NCBI RefSeq assembly: GCF_030817655.1
Contig: NZ_JAUSZM010000003.1
Coordinates: forward strand, 1,302,001-1,366,000
Direction of reading: 5' to 3'
Length of the DNA stretch: 64,000 nucleotides
DNA from: Streptomyces sp. V4I2
GTDB lineage: Bacteria; Actinomycetota; Actinomycetes; Streptomycetales; Streptomycetaceae
Under the pieces are notes generated by a model, which made no database searches, was not told the DNA's origin, and saw nothing but the letters and a program-made list of their open reading frames with translations. Both the position numbers and the translations under genes were made by a program. How positions within the stretch are numbered: position 1 is the first letter of the stretch; each line of letters starts with the position of its first letter. Positions 18,683 to 27,284 of this stretch are shown here, one piece after another.

Positions 18683-20308
18683 TCGGAACGCCTCCTCGAG
18701 CCACCACGAACCCCGGTCCTTGACCACCTTCGCGTCGATGAGCAGCGGCGCGGACCGTGGCCCGGCGACCCAGTCCTCCACGGCCTTCAGGTCCGCCCGC
18801 GTCCGCACGGTCACCGCCTCGAAGCCGTGGCCCCGTGCCACGGCGGCGATGTCCGTCGGCGGGAACTCGACCGTCTGGAGCGGGTGTCCGTGAGGGCCGA
18901 AGTGGTGGACCTCCGCTCCGTAGGCCTCGTCGTCGTAGACGACGACCACCATCGGCAGCCCCAGCCTGCGTACCGTGTCGAGTTCCGCGGCTCCCATCAT
19001 CGCGCCGCCGTCCCCGAGCGCGGCCACCGGTAGCCGGTCCGGCTGGGCCAGCGCCGCGCCGATCGCGGTGGCGAGCCCCAGGCCGATCGACTGGAACGCC
19101 TGGGTGAAGCAGAATCCGCGCTCGTCCGGCACCGACAGGTACATGCTCGGGTAGCCCATGAAGTTGCCCGAGTCCACGCCGATCACCCGCTGGGCGGGGA
19201 GGATGTCGTCGAGCGCGATGCTCAGCGTGCGCGGGTCGATCAGTTCACGGGTGCTCGTGTCGTCGTACGGGACGTCCCGCCAGCGCACGCGTGCGGCGAT
19301 GTCGGCCGCGATGCCGTCGGTCCGGTATCCCTGTCGTTTCCCGCTCGCCTTCTGCAGCACCTGCCTCGCCGTGACCGCCACGTCGCCGGTGATCCCGAGG
19401 TGCACCTCGCGGTGCGCGCCGAGCGCCGAGGCGTCGTCGTCGACCTGGACCACGGTGGTGTCGGGACCGATCAGTTGGCCGTGCCGCATGGTCCACATGT
19501 TCAGCGAGCAGCCCCAGCCGACGATCGTGTCGGCGGCCTGGATGAGCTCGGCCGTCAAGGGCGACGCGAAGCCTCCGGACACGTCGAGGGACCACGGGTT
19601 GCCGTGGAACAGACCGCGTGCCACGGCCGAGGTCGCCAGCAGGGCGCCGTAGCGCTCGGCGAGCGCTTCCAGGGCGTCCCGGGCGCCGGGCGGGCGTGAT
19701 CCGCGGCCGGCCACGAAGACGGGCCGCCGCGACCGTTCGAGGACCTGCGCCAGCGCCGCCACGTCGGTGTGCGCGGGCTCGACCGCTGCCCGCTTCGGCA
19801 GCGGTGCGGCGGGCGGACCTTCGGGGGCGTCCAGCCCCTGTACCCCCAAGGGCAGGTTGAGCAGGACGGTACGTCGTTCGTGCAGGGCTCGTCGCAGCGC
19901 GGCGCGGGCCTCCTCCACCGCTGTCCCGGCCGACGTGACCCGTGCGGTCGGCACCCCGAGCGCGTGGGCCAGCGCCTCCTGGTCGACGTAGAAGTTGGAC
20001 CTCGGCTCGGTCACCTCGGCGGCCAGGACGAGGAGGGGCGTACGGCTCTTGGCTGCCTCGGCGACTCCGGTGAGGGCGTTCGTCAGGCCGGGTCCCTGGT
20101 GGACGCTCAGTGCGGCCACCGTGCCGCTCATGCGCGTGTAGGCGTCGGCCATGGTCGCCGCGCCGCCTTCGTGGCGGGCGGCGACGAACCGTGAACCCGC
20201 CGCGATCATGGCGTTGGTGAGATGGAAGTTGCCCGATCCGACCACACCGAAGACCTGGCGGACCCCCGCCTCGGTCAGCGCCCGCCCGACCGCCTCCGCG
20301 ACCTTCAT
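18674..20308 (-). CDS. Thiamine-diphosphate-dependent decarboxylase/acetolactate-synthase-like enzyme
   Basis: ThDP enzyme of 544 residues with the three standard domains. The N-terminal domain has the catalytic Glu47 in ARHEGGAATMAD. The central domain spans about residues 190-320. The C-terminal cofactor domain has GDGGAMMGAAELD and ends its motif in YDDEAYG, where Asp replaces the usual Asn. The ATG at 20308 overlaps the stop of the cyclase-family gene (ATGA), so the two act together. Candidate reactions are decarboxylation of an aromatic or alpha-keto acid produced by the partner hydrolase. General superfamily certain; substrate unknown. Confidence 0.9.
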   Translation of the reverse strand: MKVAEAVGRALTEAGVRQVFGVVGSGNFHLTNAMIAAGSRFVAARHEGGAATMADAYTRMSGTVAALSVHQGPGLTNALTGVAEAAKSRTPLLVLAAEVTEPRSNFYVDQEALAHALGVPTARVTSAGTAVEEARAALRRALHERRTVLLNLPLGVQGLDAPEGPPAAPLPKRAAVEPAHTDVAALAQVLERSRRPVFVAGRGSRPPGARDALEALAERYGALLATSAVARGLFHGNPWSLDVSGGFASPLTAELIQAADTIVGWGCSLNMWTMRHGQLIGPDTTVVQVDDDASALGAHREVHLGITGDVAVTARQVLQKASGKRQGYRTDGIAADIAARVRWRDVPYDDTSTRELIDPRTLSIALDDILPAQRVIGVDSGNFMGYPSMYLSVPDERGFCFTQAFQSIGLGLATAIGAALAQPDRLPVAALGDGGAMMGAAELDTVRRLGLPMVVVVYDDEAYGAEVHHFGPHGHPLQTVEFPPTDIAAVARGHGFEAVTVRTRADLKAVEDWVAGPRSAPLLIDAKVVKDRGSWWLEEAFRGH

Positions 20309-21090
20309 GACCGCTCCACCAGCGCGAGCACCCGCGCGGGAGCCCCGGAGCCCGTGACGATGGGCAACGGTCCCGCGACGACGACGGAGCCGGTCGCCGG
20401 GAGCTCGGCGAGGTTCCGCAACTGGGTCAGCCCGTACTTGTCGCTGCCCATGAGATAGGAGTGGCACGGAAAGAGCGGGTCGAAGGCGTGCGCGCCTCCG
20501 GCGTCGGTGCCCACCGTCTCGACGCCGAGTCCGATCACCGGCGACTCCTCGGCCACCCAGCGGGCGCACTCCGGTGACAGGCCGGGGGTGTGCGGGCCGT
20601 TCTCGTCCGCGTTCAGGAACGTCTCCTGCGAGTGGGCGCGGGCGTGCCAGCCGGTGCGCAGCAGCAGCCAGCCGCCGTCGGGCAACGGCCCGTGCTCGGC
20701 CTCCCACGCCTTCATGTGGTCCACCTCCACGAGGAAGTCCGGATCCTGGGCCGCTTCGGCGGTGAAGTCCAGCACGGCGGCCGGTGCGATCAGCCGGTGC
20801 GCCGGCACGGACGCCACGTCGGCGAGGTCCTTGCCGGTGACCCAGTGGTTGGGGGCGTCGAAGTGCGTACCGGTGTGTTCGCCGCTGCGGAAGTTGTTCC
20901 AGTACCAGGCGGGACCCCGGTCGTCGTACCTGCTGATCTCCTCCAGCTCGAACACGGCCGTCTGGCCGAACTCCGGGGGCAGTTGGATCACCGGTGTCGA
21001 CGACGACAGCGGCGAGGTCAGATCCACGACTTCGATCGACCCGCCACGCAACCCGGACACCAGCGCGGCGAGGACGGACGGCTCGGACAT
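20305..21090 (-). CDS. Cyclase-family metal-dependent hydrolase (kynurenine formamidase/isatin hydrolase type)
   Basis: Hydrolase of 261 residues of PF04199. The signature metal-binding motif HTGTHFDAPNHW is at residues 72-83, with His72, His76, Asp78 and His82 as likely ligands. Family members open amide rings or hydrolyse formamides (isatin hydrolase, kynurenine formamidase). The ATG at 21090 has an ideal AGGAGG five bases before it; the frame extending to 21138 has none. It is the first gene of a two-gene operon with the ThDP enzyme, which suggests hydrolysis followed by decarboxylation of the resulting acid. Confidence 0.9.
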   Translation of the reverse strand: MSEPSVLAALVSGLRGGSIEVVDLTSPLSSSTPVIQLPPEFGQTAVFELEEISRYDDRGPAWYWNNFRSGEHTGTHFDAPNHWVTGKDLADVASVPAHRLIAPAAVLDFTAEAAQDPDFLVEVDHMKAWEAEHGPLPDGGWLLLRTGWHARAHSQETFLNADENGPHTPGLSPECARWVAEESPVIGLGVETVGTDAGGAHAFDPLFPCHSYLMGSDKYGLTQLRNLAELPATGSVVVAGPLPIVTGSGAPARVLALVERS

Positions 21091-21122
21091 GAGGGCCTCC
21101 TGAGACATCGCGGAACTGACAG

Positions 21123-21139
21123 CATGCCAGCCCGGCATG
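21123..21139. promoter_or_regulatory. Inverted repeat upstream of cyclase-ThDP operon
   Basis: CATGCC and GGCATG (arms 21123-21128 and 21134-21139) flank AGCCC, 33 bases upstream of the cyclase start. It may be an operator, possibly for the FadR-type regulator encoded at 21607-22479. Confidence 0.4.
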
Positions 21140-21240
21140 ACGGTTGTTCAGGTGCAGGAGCAGCCGTTCTCCAAGGGCTGGAACACGCGGTTCCGTGGTA
21201 CGGACAAGCCAGTTGAGGCGATCGACGGGTGGGGGGCGCG

Positions 21241-21581
21241 GTGTTCGGCAGAGGTACGGCGGTGGCGTTCATGGTCGGCGTTCTGGGTCTGGCCGCCCTC
21301 CCCCTCCGTATCGGCCTCGCCCACCACGAGCCCGTTGCCCGTGCCCGTCCCCGGCCCCGACCCGCCGGATCAGCCCGGCCCGGTTCGAGGAACTGCGCAC
21401 GCTTCTCGGTGACCCGGCGCTGGACGAGGTCCCCGCCTTCACCATGGACATGGGAGCGAGGGACATGTTCCAGTACACGCTCGGGTTCGACGGCCGCACG
21501 GTCGTCACGGACCGCTCCGCCGAGCAGCCCGCGCTAGACCGTCTCATCGACGCCCTCAGTGAGTGGCTGCCGGAGCAATGA
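21241..21581 (+). pseudogene. Small exported protein gene, frameshifted
   Basis: Two frames together look like one gene. From the GTG at 21241 a frame encodes a hydrophobic export or anchor segment (AVAFMVGVLGLAALPL). A second frame, open by about 21370, encodes a well-formed C-terminal part containing ARFEELRTLLGDPALDEVP and MFQYTLGFDGRTVVTD and ends at 21581. A Pro-rich linker near 21340-21390 is where the frame changes. The C-terminal pattern is reminiscent of emfourin-type protease inhibitors, but this is a weak resemblance. Either a decayed gene or one with sequencing errors in a C-rich stretch. Confidence 0.4.
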
Positions 21582-21606
21582 ACGTCCGGCCGCCGCGCTG
21601 GAACCG

Positions 21607-22479
21607 TCAGGACGACGACTCTCCGGCCCGGACGCGGGCCAGTACGTCCCGGATCATCTCGGCACTGATCAGGAAGTGGCCCCGGGCGATCTCCTCGGCG
21701 CGCTCCGGTTCGCCCGCCGCGATCGCCTCGTACAGAGCCGTGTGGCCCTCGCCCGCCCGGTGGAAGTGGGATCGCTCGCCCTTGCCCCACGGCTCGATCG
21801 GGAAGCCGAGGCTGATCCGGGTCAGCAGGTCCCGGCTGAGCAGGGCGATCTGCGGATTGTGGGTGGCCGCGCAGATGCTCTTGTGGAACGCGCTGTCGGC
21901 GGCCTGTTCCTCGCGGGGAGTGGACGCGGAGAGGTGCGCGGCCAGGGCCTCGCGCATCGGCTCGAGGTCCTCGGGCCGTCGGCGCCGGGCGGCCGTCGCG
22001 GCCACCATGCCTTCCACCAGGCCGCGCAGGTCGAAGAGTTGCTCGAACTCCTCCCACCGGGGCAGCAGCGTACGGCGGACCGCGGCGGCGGAGGACTCGC
22101 TCCAGGTGTCGCGGACGAAGGCTCCTCCGTTGCGGCCCCGGCGGATCTCGATGACACCCAGCGCCTGGAGGCGTCCGACGGCCTCGCGCACGGTGGGTCG
22201 GCTCACCCGCAGCAGCCCGGTGAGTTCGCGTTCGGCCGGCAGCCGTTCGCCGGGCAGGAAGTCCCCGACGGCGACCGCGGTGAGCAGCCGGTCGGAGACC
22301 TCGTCGACCGCCGAGGTCACCCGCACGGGGCGCAGCGACGACGACGGAGTTCCGCCGTGGAGCACACGGTCGAGCACGCGGGAGAACTCGTCTCCCGGTT
22401 CGGGTGACTCAGGTGCGGATGTCAGTTGTCCTCCCCATCGAGCGACGCCTCTGTAAACGGGCGCGGGCCACGTGAACAC
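21607..22479 (-). CDS. GntR-family regulator, FadR subfamily (FCD domain)
   Basis: Transcription regulator of up to 290 residues. A GntR winged helix (LPAERELTGLLRVSRPTVRE, residues about 80-100) is followed by an all-helical FCD effector domain with conserved His residues (SAFHKSICAATHN, EGHTALYEAI) that usually bind a metal and an organic acid. The start is uncertain: a GTG at 22479 gives the longest form, while a better ribosome site (GGGGAGG) lies in front of a downstream CTG at 22422. It is divergent from the iminopeptidase-peptide ABC operon and may control that operon or the cyclase-ThDP pair. Confidence 0.88.
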   Translation of the reverse strand: MFTWPAPVYRGVARWGGQLTSAPESPEPGDEFSRVLDRVLHGGTPSSSLRPVRVTSAVDEVSDRLLTAVAVGDFLPGERLPAERELTGLLRVSRPTVREAVGRLQALGVIEIRRGRNGGAFVRDTWSESSAAAVRRTLLPRWEEFEQLFDLRGLVEGMVAATAARRRRPEDLEPMREALAAHLSASTPREEQAADSAFHKSICAATHNPQIALLSRDLLTRISLGFPIEPWGKGERSHFHRAGEGHTALYEAIAAGEPERAEEIARGHFLISAEMIRDVLARVRAGESSS

Positions 22480-22505
22480 GTCGTTACGTCTTGCCCTGCC
22501 CCCGT

Positions 22506-22532
22506 CAAAAGGTCTTGTGCACTGACCTTTTG
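22506..22532. promoter_or_regulatory. 27-bp dyad operator between GntR regulator and peptide operon
   Basis: Perfect 9-bp arms CAAAAGGTC (22506-22514) and GACCTTTTG (22524-22532) flank a nine-base centre that itself contains GTGCAC. It lies 27 bases upstream of the longest regulator start and 85 bases upstream of the hydrolase start. The AT-rich outer edges stand out in this GC-rich sequence. A likely operator of the adjacent FadR-type regulator. Confidence 0.65.
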
Positions 22533-22617
22533 CCCAATCAGTATCTCACCCATCCGTCACACCCATCTCGTTTCAGACAGCGGCCGGCTGATTCCGGCCG
22601 GTCTGGGAGGCTTCCCC

Positions 22618-23523
22618 GTGGCGATCCCCGAACCGAACCACACCGGAACCGTCGACTTCAACGGCTGGTCCACCTGGTACCGGATCACGGGCGAACCGGG
22701 CAGGACACCCTTGGTCGTCCTGCACGGCGGACCCGGCGCCGGTCACAACTACACCCTCAGCATCGCGGGCATCGCGGGCATCGCCGGGCAGGGCCGCACC
22801 GTGGTGCACTACGACCAGCTCGGCACCGGACTGTCCACCCACCTGCCCCACGAGGGCGCCGACTTCTGGACCGTCCAGCTCTTCCTCGACGAACTCGACA
22901 ATCTCCTCAAGTCGCTGGGCATCGCCGACGCCTACCATCTCCTCGGCCAGTCCTGGGGCGGCATGCTCGCCGCCGAGCACGCCGTACGCCGACCGCCCGG
23001 GCTGCGCGGCCTGGTCATCGCCAACTCCCCCGCGTCCATGGAGCTGTGGCTGTCGGCGGCGAACGAGCTGCGTGAGGAGCTCCCGCCGGAGGTCCAGCAC
23101 ACCCTGCTCGCCCACGAGACGGCGGGGACCACCGACCACCCCGACTACCGGGCGGCCGAGCAGGTCTTCAACGAGCGCCATGTGTGCCGACTTGTCCCCA
23201 ACCCGCCCGAGGTACAGGCCACTTGGGACACCATCGCGGCCGATCCGACCGTGTACCACACGATGAACGGGCCGAACGAGTTCCATGTCGTCGGCACGCT
23301 CAAGGACTGGTCCGTGATCGACCGGCTGCACCTGGTCGAGGTGCCGACCCTGCTGGTGTCCGGGCGCTACGACGAGGCGACCCCCGAGACCGTCCGCCCC
23401 TTCGCCGACCACATCCCCGACGTCCGCTGGCACCTCTTCGAGCACTCCAGCCATATGCCGCACGTCGAGGAGGAGGAGCTCTACCTGCGGGTCGTGGGCG
23501 CCTTCCTCGACTCCACCGACTGA
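22618..23523 (+). CDS. Proline-iminopeptidase-family alpha/beta hydrolase
   Basis: Soluble hydrolase of 301 residues that would release N-terminal proline or another residue from small peptides or amides. The oxyanion motif LHGGPGAGHNY lies near residue 38, the nucleophile elbow GQSWGGM carries the catalytic serine, and Asp and His of the triad fall in SGRYDEAT and EHSSHMPH. The GTG at 22618 follows GGGAGG at seven bases. It starts an operon: the peptide-binding lipoprotein begins 22 bases after its stop. The pairing suggests peptides taken up by the importer are trimmed in the cytoplasm. Confidence 0.9.
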   Translation: MAIPEPNHTGTVDFNGWSTWYRITGEPGRTPLVVLHGGPGAGHNYTLSIAGIAGIAGQGRTVVHYDQLGTGLSTHLPHEGADFWTVQLFLDELDNLLKSLGIADAYHLLGQSWGGMLAAEHAVRRPPGLRGLVIANSPASMELWLSAANELREELPPEVQHTLLAHETAGTTDHPDYRAAEQVFNERHVCRLVPNPPEVQATWDTIAADPTVYHTMNGPNEFHVVGTLKDWSVIDRLHLVEVPTLLVSGRYDEATPETVRPFADHIPDVRWHLFEHSSHMPHVEEEELYLRVVGAFLDSTD

Positions 23524-23545
23524 CCCTCCGACGGGAGTTCCCCGG

Positions 23546-25270
23546 ATGTCCCGCACCAAGAGACGCAGCGCGCTCGCCGCCGCCACCGTCGCCCTCGCCC
23601 TGACCGCCGCCGCCTGTTCGTCCTCCGACGACGGCGCCTCCTCCGACCCGACGACGTCCTCCTCCGGCTCCGGTTCCTCCGCCTTCCAGCCGCAGCACAA
23701 GGGCGGCACGCTGAAGCTGGTGGCCCACGCGGCCGCGGGCACCTTCGACCCGCAGGTCAACTACACGCTCCAGTACTGGCAGCTGTACCAGTCGATGTAC
23801 GACGGGCTGCTCTCGTTCCAGAAGGTCGGCGGCCAGCAGTCGTTCACCGTCGTCCCGGACCTGGCGGCCGCGATGCCGAAGGTGACCAACGGCGGCAAGA
23901 CGTACACCTTCACGCTCCGCAAGGGCATCTCCTTCTCCAACGGCAAGCCGGTCACCACCGACGACGTGGTGGCGTCCTTCCAGCGCATCTTCAAGGTCTC
24001 CGGTCCCACCGCGGGCACCTTCTACAACGGCATCGTCGGAGCCGACGCCTGCCTGAAGAAGCCCGCCGCCTGCACCCTCGCGGGCGGCGTCACCGGCGAC
24101 GCGACGGCCAACACGGTCACCGTCAACCTCACCGCCGCGGACCCGGAGTTCCCGTACAAGCTGGCCGTCCCGCACGCCAGCGTCGTACCGAAGGACTCCC
24201 CGGCGAAGGACGCCGGCACAAAGCCGCTGCCGACCACCGGCCCGTACATGGCCGCCTCGTACGACCCGAACCGGGCGCTGAAGCTGGTGCGCAACCCGCA
24301 CTTCAAGGAGTGGTCCCGGGAGGGGCAGCCTGAGGGCTACCCCGACGCCATCGACTACACCTTCGGCCAGACCGTCGAGTCCGAGGTCACCGCGGTCCAG
24401 AACGGCCAGGCCGACTGGATGTACGACCCGCCGCCCGCCGACCGGCTGAACGAGATCGGCACCAAGTACGCCTCCCAGGCACATGTGAACCCGCTCACCG
24501 CGTTCTGGTACGCCACGCTGAACGTCAACATGGCGCCCTTCAACAACAAGCTGGCCCGGCAGGCGATCAACTGGGCCGTCGACCGGTCCGCCGTGGTGCG
24601 GCTGTACGGCGGCACCAACCTCGCCTCTCCCACGTGCACGATCCTGCCGCCGGGCTTCCCCGGGCACGTCGACTCGTGCGACTACACCAAGGGCGGCGGC
24701 ACGGCCTGGAAGGCCGCGGACCTGGCCAAGGCCAAGGAACTTGTCAAGCAGTCCGGTACGGCGGGGCAGGAGGTCGGCATCGTCGTCCAGGACGACGACG
24801 TCAACAAGTCGATCGGGCAGTACCTGCAGAGCCTGCTCACCCAGCTCGGCTACAAGGCGACGCTCAAGCCGCTGTCGGGGAACATCCAGTTCACCTACAT
24901 CCAGAACACCAAGAACAAGGTGCAGCTCGCCCTGACCTCCTGGTACCAGGACTATCCGGCGGCCTCCGACTTCCTCAACGTGCTGCTGTCCTGCGCCTCG
25001 TTCCATCCCGGCAGCGACTCCAGCATCAACATCGCCGGCTTCTGCGACAAGGGCATCGACGCGAAGATGCAGACCGCGCTGAAGACCGGACAGACCGACC
25101 AGAAGAGCGCCGACCAGCAGTGGGGCGCCATCGACCAGGAGATCATGGCCGAGTCCCCGGTCGTCCCGCTGATCAATCCGAAGCTCATCGACTTCACGTC
25201 GAAGCGGGTCGGCAACTACCAGTTCAGCAAGCAGTTCTACATGCTCGTCGGGCAGCTGTGGGTCACATGA
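23546..25270 (+). CDS. Peptide-binding lipoprotein of ABC importer (family 5 SBP)
   Basis: Extracellular solute-binding lipoprotein of 574 residues. The signal peptide ends in the lipobox TAAAC with the lipidated cysteine at residue 24, then a serine/aspartate-rich linker to about residue 50. The mature domain has the family 5 pattern (GGTLKLVAH at the start, VVPDLAAAMPKV, ARQAINWAVDRSAVV). It captures oligopeptides or similar amphiphilic compounds. The ATG follows CGGGAG about eight bases upstream, and the stop overlaps the next gene by ATGA. Confidence 0.95.
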   Translation: MSRTKRRSALAAATVALALTAAACSSSDDGASSDPTTSSSGSGSSAFQPQHKGGTLKLVAHAAAGTFDPQVNYTLQYWQLYQSMYDGLLSFQKVGGQQSFTVVPDLAAAMPKVTNGGKTYTFTLRKGISFSNGKPVTTDDVVASFQRIFKVSGPTAGTFYNGIVGADACLKKPAACTLAGGVTGDATANTVTVNLTAADPEFPYKLAVPHASVVPKDSPAKDAGTKPLPTTGPYMAASYDPNRALKLVRNPHFKEWSREGQPEGYPDAIDYTFGQTVESEVTAVQNGQADWMYDPPPADRLNEIGTKYASQAHVNPLTAFWYATLNVNMAPFNNKLARQAINWAVDRSAVVRLYGGTNLASPTCTILPPGFPGHVDSCDYTKGGGTAWKAADLAKAKELVKQSGTAGQEVGIVVQDDDVNKSIGQYLQSLLTQLGYKATLKPLSGNIQFTYIQNTKNKVQLALTSWYQDYPAASDFLNVLLSCASFHPGSDSSINIAGFCDKGIDAKMQTALKTGQTDQKSADQQWGAIDQEIMAESPVVPLINPKLIDFTSKRVGNYQFSKQFYMLVGQLWVT

Positions 25271-26310
25271 GCCACGCTGTGTCCCCGTCGCCCCCGACGA
25301 CCTTGTCGACCGCTGAGGCCCGGCGTTCGCCGGGCCCCTGGCGGACGGCCGCCGCCGACCTGTTGCGCAACAGGTCGGCGGTGGCCTCGGCCGTCGTCCT
25401 GTTCCTCGTGGTGCTGGCGGCCCTGTGCGCGCCGCTGTACGCGGACCAGATCGCCCACACCGACCCGTTCCAGTCCCATGTCTCCGGCACCACGGTCGTC
25501 GATGGCAGGACCGTGCCGGTGCTCACCCCCAGCAGCACCGGCCTCGGCCTCGGGGTGACGCCCATCGGTCCCACCTGGGACCCCGGCCACTACTTCCTCG
25601 GCGCCGACAACCAGGGCCGCGACGTCATGGCCCGCCTGCTGTACGGCGGCCGGACGAGCCTGCTCATCGGCGTGACCGCCGCCCTGCTGACCTGTCTGGT
25701 GGGTACGGCCGTCGGAGTCGTCGCCGGCTACGCGGGCGGTGTCGTGGACGCCGTCATCTCCCGGATCCTGGATGTGGTCTGGGCGTTCCCGGTGTATCTG
25801 CTGGCGATCTGTCTGTCGGTCGTCCTGCTCACCGACGGGCTGCGCCTGGGGCCGCTCACCGTGGAGGCGGGGAGCCTCTGGCTGCCCGTCGCGATCATCG
25901 CGGCGATCTACGTGCCGTACATCGCACGGCCGTTGCGCGGCCAGGTCCTGGTGCTGCGGAACAAGGAGTACATCCAGGCGGCCGTCGGCTCCGGCGCGCC
26001 CACGGTGCGCATCCTGCGCCGGGAGGTACTGCCGAACGTCCTGCCCACGGCGATCGTCTTCGTCCCGCTGATGACCGCGCTGGCCATGCTCACCGAGTCG
26101 GCCCTGTCCTTCCTGTCCGTCGGCGTCCAGCCGCCCGACGCCAGCTGGGGCACGATCATCGAGGACGGTCTGGGGCTGCTCTACACGCGCCCCGCCGTGA
26201 CGATCGCCCCGGGCCTGCTGATCGCGCTGACCACGGCGGCGCTCAACGTCCTGGGCGACGGCGTGCGCGACGCGCTCGACCCGAGCGCCCGGCTGCGCGG
26301 AGGGGTGTGA
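25267..26310 (+). CDS. Peptide ABC importer permease, DppC type
   Basis: Inner-membrane permease of 347 residues with six helices and a large periplasmic insert between helices one and two (about residues 58-115). The coupling loop IQAAVGSGAPTVRILRREVLP and the downstream GVQPPDASWGTIIEDG are characteristic of DppC/OppC. A 40-bp near-perfect palindrome lies in the codons for residues 27-40. ATGA overlap with the binding protein; the DppB-type gene follows, so the two permeases are in the reverse of the more common order. Confidence 0.95.
   Translation: MSHAVSPSPPTTLSTAEARRSPGPWRTAAADLLRNRSAVASAVVLFLVVLAALCAPLYADQIAHTDPFQSHVSGTTVVDGRTVPVLTPSSTGLGLGVTPIGPTWDPGHYFLGADNQGRDVMARLLYGGRTSLLIGVTAALLTCLVGTAVGVVAGYAGGVVDAVISRILDVVWAFPVYLLAICLSVVLLTDGLRLGPLTVEAGSLWLPVAIIAAIYVPYIARPLRGQVLVLRNKEYIQAAVGSGAPTVRILRREVLPNVLPTAIVFVPLMTALAMLTESALSFLSVGVQPPDASWGTIIEDGLGLLYTRPAVTIAPGLLIALTTAALNVLGDGVRDALDPSARLRGGV
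25347..25386. repeat. 40-bp near-perfect palindrome inside the DppC-type gene
   Basis: Centred between 25366 and 25367 on TGTTGCGCAACA. The inner 30 bases (25352-25381) are a perfect palindrome without a spacer and the outer five-base ends extend it with a single mismatched pair. It encodes residues around LLRNRSAV. Confidence 0.85.
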
Positions 26311-26315
26311 CGCTC

Positions 26316-27284
26316 ATGATCTCCTTCGCGCTCAAGCGGTTCGCCTCGGCGCTGCTGGTGATGTTCTCCATCAGCGTGCTGGTGTTCCTGATCTTCTTCG
26401 CCACGCCGGGAGTCGATCCCGCCGCCCGTATCGCGGGCCGCAACGCCGACCCGGCCACCCTCGCGCAGGTACGGCACTCCTTCGGCCTCGACCGGCCGCT
26501 GCCGATCCGGTATCTGCTGATGATGCGGCACCTGCTGATAGACCGGGACCTGGAGTCCTTCGTCAATCGCGGTTCCCGCGTCATCCCGCAGATCGTGCAG
26601 GCGATGCCGGTGACGCTGTCGCTCGTGGTGGGAGCGGCGGTCATCTGGATGACCGTCGGCATCCTCATGGGCACGGCCGCGGCGACCCTGCGCGGCACGG
26701 CGGTCGACCCGCTGATCATGCTGGTCGGCGTGGTCGGCGTCTCGCTGCCGGCGTACTGGCTCGGCGAGGTCGTCAACCTCGTCACCCAGAAGCAGTTGCA
26801 CGACTCGGTGTTCTCCTGGGTGCCGCCACCCGGATACGTCGACCTGACCGGGGACCCGGGCCAGTGGGCGCTGCACCTGCTCTTCCCCTGGCTGACCCTG
26901 GCGCTGCTGTACGCCGGGATCTACGCCCGGCTGCTGCGCGGCGAGGTCGTGACCGCGCTGAACGAGGACTACGTCCGCACGGCCCGGGCCAAGGGCCTGT
27001 CCGAGCGCCGGATCCTCGTCCGGCACGCCCTGCGCTGCTCGCTGATCCCGATCGTGTCGTTGTTCGGCCTGGACTTCGGCGCGCTCGTGGGCGGCGCCGC
27101 GCTGCTCACCGAGGTGGTCTTCGGCCTGCCCGGCATCGGCAAGCTCACCTTCGACGCCCTGCAGAACCTCGACCTGCCCGTGATCATGGGGACCGTCCTG
27201 TACGCGGCGTTCTTCGTGGTCCTCGCCAACGCACTGGTGGACATCCTGTACGCGCGACTCGACCCGAGGGCACGTCATGCCTGA
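26316..27284 (+). CDS. Peptide ABC importer permease, DppB type
   Basis: Inner-membrane permease of 322 residues with the family N-terminus MISFALKRF, six helices, the coupling loop YVRTARAKGLSERRILVRHALR and the conserved end VVFGLPGIGKLTFDALQNLD. GTG at 26307 (overlapping the previous stop) is an alternative start, but GGAGG is then only three bases away; the ATG at 26316 fits the family N-terminus. It forms the channel with the DppC-type subunit. Confidence 0.95.
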   Translation: MISFALKRFASALLVMFSISVLVFLIFFATPGVDPAARIAGRNADPATLAQVRHSFGLDRPLPIRYLLMMRHLLIDRDLESFVNRGSRVIPQIVQAMPVTLSLVVGAAVIWMTVGILMGTAAATLRGTAVDPLIMLVGVVGVSLPAYWLGEVVNLVTQKQLHDSVFSWVPPPGYVDLTGDPGQWALHLLFPWLTLALLYAGIYARLLRGEVVTALNEDYVRTARAKGLSERRILVRHALRCSLIPIVSLFGLDFGALVGGAALLTEVVFGLPGIGKLTFDALQNLDLPVIMGTVLYAAFFVVLANALVDILYARLDPRARHA

